Program-made: the position numbers and the translations under genes
Notes under the pieces: model-generated
What the model saw: only the letters and a program-made list of their open reading frames with translations
Told to the model about the DNA's origin: nothing
Database searches by the model: none
Assembly (NCBI GenBank): GCA_036278835.1
Contig: DASUKH010000084.1
Location: forward strand, 1 to 14,882
DNA: 14,882 nt
Direction: 5' to 3'
Source: DATARH01 sp036278835
Lineage (GTDB): Bacteria; Pseudomonadota; Alphaproteobacteria; ATCC43930; CGMCC-115725
Shown: in pieces, positions 12,147-14,882 of the stretch
How positions within the stretch are numbered: position 1 is the first letter of the stretch
Layout of the letters: every line of letters starts with the position of its first letter

Positions 12147-14063
12147 TCAAAAGCTGAGGCGGGTGCGGAAGATCAGGGCGGCGTAGAAATAGAGTTCGGC
12201 GTCGAGGGCGCGCTTGATGTTGGGGGCACGGCGGAAGCCGTGCTGCTCGCCCTCGAAGAGCAGATAGCCGACCGGGATACCGCGGCGGCGCAGGGCCTCA
12301 ACCATCGTCTCGGTCTGGTTCGGGGGCACCACGCGGTCGTCGCTGCCCTGGAAGAAGATGACCGGCCGCGACAGGCGATCGGCATGCGTCAAGGGCGAGC
12401 GCTCGCGGTAAAGGTCGGCGCGCTCCGGGTAGGGGCCGATCAGCCAGTCGAGATAGCGCGACTCGAACTTGTGGGTGTCGCGGGCCAGAGCGGCGACGTC
12501 GCTGACCCCGTAATAGCTGGCGCCGCCGGCGAACACATCCTTCAGCGCCAAGGCCGCCAGCACGGTATAGCCGCCGGCGCTGCCGCCGGTGATGACGGCG
12601 CGCCCGCCATCGGCGAGACCTTGTGCGATCGCATGGCGCGCCGCGTTGCAGCAATCATCGACATCGACGATGCCCCAGGCGTCCTTCAGCCGCTCGCGAT
12701 AGGCGCGGCCATAGCCGGTGCTGCCGCCGTAATCGACATCGATCACGGCGATTCCGCGGCTCGTCCAATACTGGATGCCGAGGCTCAGCACGGTCGAAGC
12801 CGAGGCGGTGGGTCCGCCATGGCATTTGACGACGAGCGGCGGCTTCTCTCCGTCGGGAGAGCGAAAATCGGGGTTGGCCGGCGGGTAGTAGTTGGCGTGT
12901 GCGGTCAGGCCGCCCTCGGTCGGGAATTCGAGATGCCGCGGCACCGAGAAATAGCGGCGCAAATCCGGGTCGCCGGCCGCCGGCGCCGATTGCCGCAGGG
13001 TTTCGGCGGCGCCGCTCTCCGGGTCGATCAGCACGATTGCCGCCGGGTCGGCGGGCGAGCCGGCGCGGCACACGATCTTGCCGCCGGCGGTCCGGAGCTG
13101 GCCGAAATCGGTGAACGGCGTCGCGATCGGCGTCAGGTTTCCGTTCGCGATGTCGAGCCGGGCTAGATGGCCGCGCCCCGCTTCGGTATAGGCGCAGACC
13201 AGCCGGTCGGCCGACAGGAAGGCGTAACCCGACTGCCCGAATACCCATTGCGCCTGGCCGAATTCGGCTTCGCGCGGTGAGAGCGGGCGGACCGCACCGC
13301 CAGCCTCAAGGCGGTACAGGTTCCACCAGCCGGTGCGGTCGGAGGCGAAATAAAGCACCCCGTCGGGCGCGAATTGCGGCTGGCAGATCGACTCGGCCGG
13401 GCCGCCGGCGACCCGGCGCTGCTCGGCGAGTGTGCCGTCCCCGGCGATCTCGGCGAGCCACAATTCGGTGCCGACCCACGGCATGTTCGGGTGGTCCCAG
13501 CAGAGCCATCCGAGCCGGCCGCCGTCCGGCGACAGGCGGGGCGATGCATAGAAATCGTGCCCCTCGGCGAGCACCCGCCCCGGTCCCGGATTTTCCAGAT
13601 CGACCGCGACCAGCGCGTTGTCAACCCGCCCATCGGGGCCGTGCGCCTCGCGCACCCCGATCCAGCGCCGGCGCGCCGCATCGAACGCCCCGTCGGCATA
13701 GCGCATACCGGTACCGTCCGGAGTCAGCGGCTCCGGCGGGGACCCGCCCGCGTGACGGTAAAGACGCTGGTCGGCGAAATTGCTGAAGAATACCAGCCCG
13801 CCCGAGGCGCAGGCGGCGCCGCCGCCATATTCGTGCACGCGGGTGCGGACGCTGTAGGGCGCCGACGTGATGTCGGAAACCGTGCCGCCTGGCGCGCGGC
13901 GCACCAGCGCGTTGCGGCCGCCCTCGGAAGGCCGGCCCTCGATCCAATAGACATCGGCGCCATCGACCAGGATGTCGCCGAGGCCGATCGCCTCGCCAAC
14001 GATCAGGTCGGAGGTGATCGGCGAGCGCCAGGCGCCACAGGGCAGGGTTTGCGGTTCGCTCAT
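12147..14063 (-). CDS. S9 family (prolyl oligopeptidase-like) serine peptidase
   Basis: A 638-residue serine peptidase. Residues up to about 370 form a beta-propeller made of repeated short strands (for example ASPRLSPDGGRLGWLCWDH and CQPQFAPDGVLYFASDRTGW), which gates access to the active site. The alpha/beta-hydrolase domain follows from about 390 (EFPTEGGLTAHANYYPPANP). The triad is visible as Ser495 (TGGSAGGYT), Asp576 (QGSDDRVVPP) and His608 (GEQHGFRR), and the oxyanion region KCHGGPT precedes it. Relatives are acylaminoacyl- or dipeptidyl-peptidases that cleave short peptides. No signal peptide is visible, so a cytosolic location is likely. ATG at 14063 is five bases after the upstream oxidoreductase stop, with GAGG about ten bases before; a TTG at 14072 is an alternative. 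The pair forms an operon. Confidence 0.95.
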   Translation of the reverse strand: MSEPQTLPCGAWRSPITSDLIVGEAIGLGDILVDGADVYWIEGRPSEGGRNALVRRAPGGTVSDITSAPYSVRTRVHEYGGGAACASGGLVFFSNFADQRLYRHAGGSPPEPLTPDGTGMRYADGAFDAARRRWIGVREAHGPDGRVDNALVAVDLENPGPGRVLAEGHDFYASPRLSPDGGRLGWLCWDHPNMPWVGTELWLAEIAGDGTLAEQRRVAGGPAESICQPQFAPDGVLYFASDRTGWWNLYRLEAGGAVRPLSPREAEFGQAQWVFGQSGYAFLSADRLVCAYTEAGRGHLARLDIANGNLTPIATPFTDFGQLRTAGGKIVCRAGSPADPAAIVLIDPESGAAETLRQSAPAAGDPDLRRYFSVPRHLEFPTEGGLTAHANYYPPANPDFRSPDGEKPPLVVKCHGGPTASASTVLSLGIQYWTSRGIAVIDVDYGGSTGYGRAYRERLKDAWGIVDVDDCCNAARHAIAQGLADGGRAVITGGSAGGYTVLAALALKDVFAGGASYYGVSDVAALARDTHKFESRYLDWLIGPYPERADLYRERSPLTHADRLSRPVIFFQGSDDRVVPPNQTETMVEALRRRGIPVGYLLFEGEQHGFRRAPNIKRALDAELYFYAALIFRTRLSF

Positions 14064-14068
14064 GCCGG

Positions 14069-14882
14069 TCAAACCTCGATTGACCGCCCGCCGGTTCCGG
14101 CCGAATTGGCGATCGCCTCGAAGGCGGCGACGACATCGATCATCTCACTCATGGAGACCGGGTAGGGCGCGGCGCCGGAGACCGCGTCGGCGAAGGCTTC
14201 GAGATTGGCGCGGACCGAGTCGTTGCCGGACAGGGCGACCCGCTCGGGCCTGGCGCCGCGGCGCCGCACCACGAGTTCGGTGCGGCCCAGTGCCTCGGCC
14301 GAGCCGTCCTTGCCGAAGACGTGCACCCGCCAGAAGATCGGCGTCGTGCGGATCGCGCAGAGAGCGCCGCTGATCCCCGAGCGAAACTCCAGCAGCGCGG
14401 AGATCGTGTCGAGCGGGTCGGGCGGCGGCTGGTGCGACAGCAGCATCGCCTGAACCCGGTGCACCGGCCCCGCCATCCGCACCATCGCGTCGAGCGCGTG
14501 AATGCCGGTGCTGGTCATGCCGCCGGCCGGCGATTCCTCCGGCCGGTCGCGCCAATGCGACACAAAATAGGTCTCGTTGCTGAAATGCCCCTCGATGTGG
14601 AGGAGCGGCCCGAGTTCGCCGGCGGCGACGATCCGCGCCAGTTCCTGCATCGCCGGGAAGAAGCGCTTGTCGGTGCCGACCGCGAGCACGACCCCGGCGC
14701 GCTCGCAGGCGGCGACCGCGCGCTCCGCCTCGGCGCGGGTCAAGGCCAGCGGCTTCTCGCAATAGACCGCCTTGCCGGCCGCGGCGGCGGCGACCACCGC
14801 CTCGACATGCTGCGAATGCGGGGTCGCCAAAACGACCGCATCGACCGACGGGTCGCCGAGCACCGCGTTGAGCGTGGCGGGC
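14069..14882 (-). CDS. Gfo/Idh/MocA family oxidoreductase (5' end beyond window)
   Basis: The last 271 codons of an NAD(P)-dependent dehydrogenase of the Gfo/Idh/MocA family, which oxidises or reduces sugars, inositols and related polyols. The N-terminal Rossmann glycine motif lies outside the window. What remains starts in the Rossmann domain (DAVVLATPHSQHVEAVVAA), includes the catalytic-lysine motif YCEKPLALT, and then the alpha/beta substrate domain with GGMTSTGIHALDAM, where the histidine is the expected active-site residue. The frame is open to the last base of the window, so the visible GTG at 14863 is not the start. It stops at 14069, five bases before the S9 peptidase ATG. The substrate cannot be inferred. 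Confidence 0.92.
   Translation of the reverse strand, partial: PATLNAVLGDPSVDAVVLATPHSQHVEAVVAAAAAGKAVYCEKPLALTRAEAERAVAACERAGVVLAVGTDKRFFPAMQELARIVAAGELGPLLHIEGHFSNETYFVSHWRDRPEESPAGGMTSTGIHALDAMVRMAGPVHRVQAMLLSHQPPPDPLDTISALLEFRSGISGALCAIRTTPIFWRVHVFGKDGSAEALGRTELVVRRRGARPERVALSGNDSVRANLEAFADAVSGAAPYPVSMSEMIDVVAAFEAIANSAGTGGRSIEV

Noticed and set aside
1..14882. tRNA, rRNA and CRISPR arrays
   Set aside because: No cloverleaf-like sequence, rRNA-like block or regularly spaced direct repeats were recognised by eye on either strand.

Overview
The window is a GC-rich bacterial chromosome segment, most likely from an alphaproteobacterium. The signs are a hopanoid-type HpnL membrane protein, the dapF-mtaB-ftsY gene order common in that class, dispersed palindromic repeats of the alphaproteobacterial type, and strong G/C preference at third codon positions. 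No rRNA, tRNA, CRISPR array, intact insertion sequence or replication origin was seen.

Region 1 (1-3147) is lipid or cell-envelope themed. The last codons of an upstream gene overlap an hpnL-like gene on the plus strand. Facing it on the minus strand is a two-gene unit: a GT4 glycosyltransferase followed 11 bases later by a PIG-L-type N-deacetylase. This transferase-deacetylase pairing is known from several amino-sugar pathways. The deacetylase frame has no stop where the family normally ends, so it reads about 84 codons antisense into hpnL.

Region 2 (3175-4614, plus strand) holds a YfcG/Nu-type glutathione S-transferase and a zinc-ribbon Nudix hydrolase, separated by a double-hairpin palindromic repeat.

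Region 3 (4615-6222) looks like accessory DNA. Its base composition is visibly less GC-rich. It opens with three consecutive hairpins in front of a winged-helix-like gene, then carries two tiny unknown genes and a convergent HicB/DUF1902-like gene. It lies immediately downstream of ftsY, where many relatives keep a septation-protein gene.

Region 4 (6223-9542, minus strand) is the housekeeping operon dapF-mtaB-ftsY: lysine and peptidoglycan precursor synthesis, tRNA thiomethylation and SRP-dependent membrane targeting. A palindromic repeat sits in frame inside mtaB and is translated.

Region 5 (9605-11994, minus strand) contains three predicted exported proteins: an Arg/His-rich protein with short Ala-Pro-Arg-Tyr repeats, a DUF5666-like protein, and a metallo-beta-lactamase-fold hydrolase. 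The last two are separated by a pair of REP-like hairpins.

Region 6 (12147-14882, minus strand) is a Gfo/Idh/MocA oxidoreductase, cut by the window edge, followed directly by an S9 prolyl-oligopeptidase-type serine peptidase with an intact Ser-Asp-His triad.

The most interesting points are the repeat domesticated inside mtaB, the glycosyltransferase/PIG-L pair next to hpnL with its antisense overlap, and the stacked hairpins before the winged-helix gene. I did not find convincing evidence of a wholly new multi-gene system.
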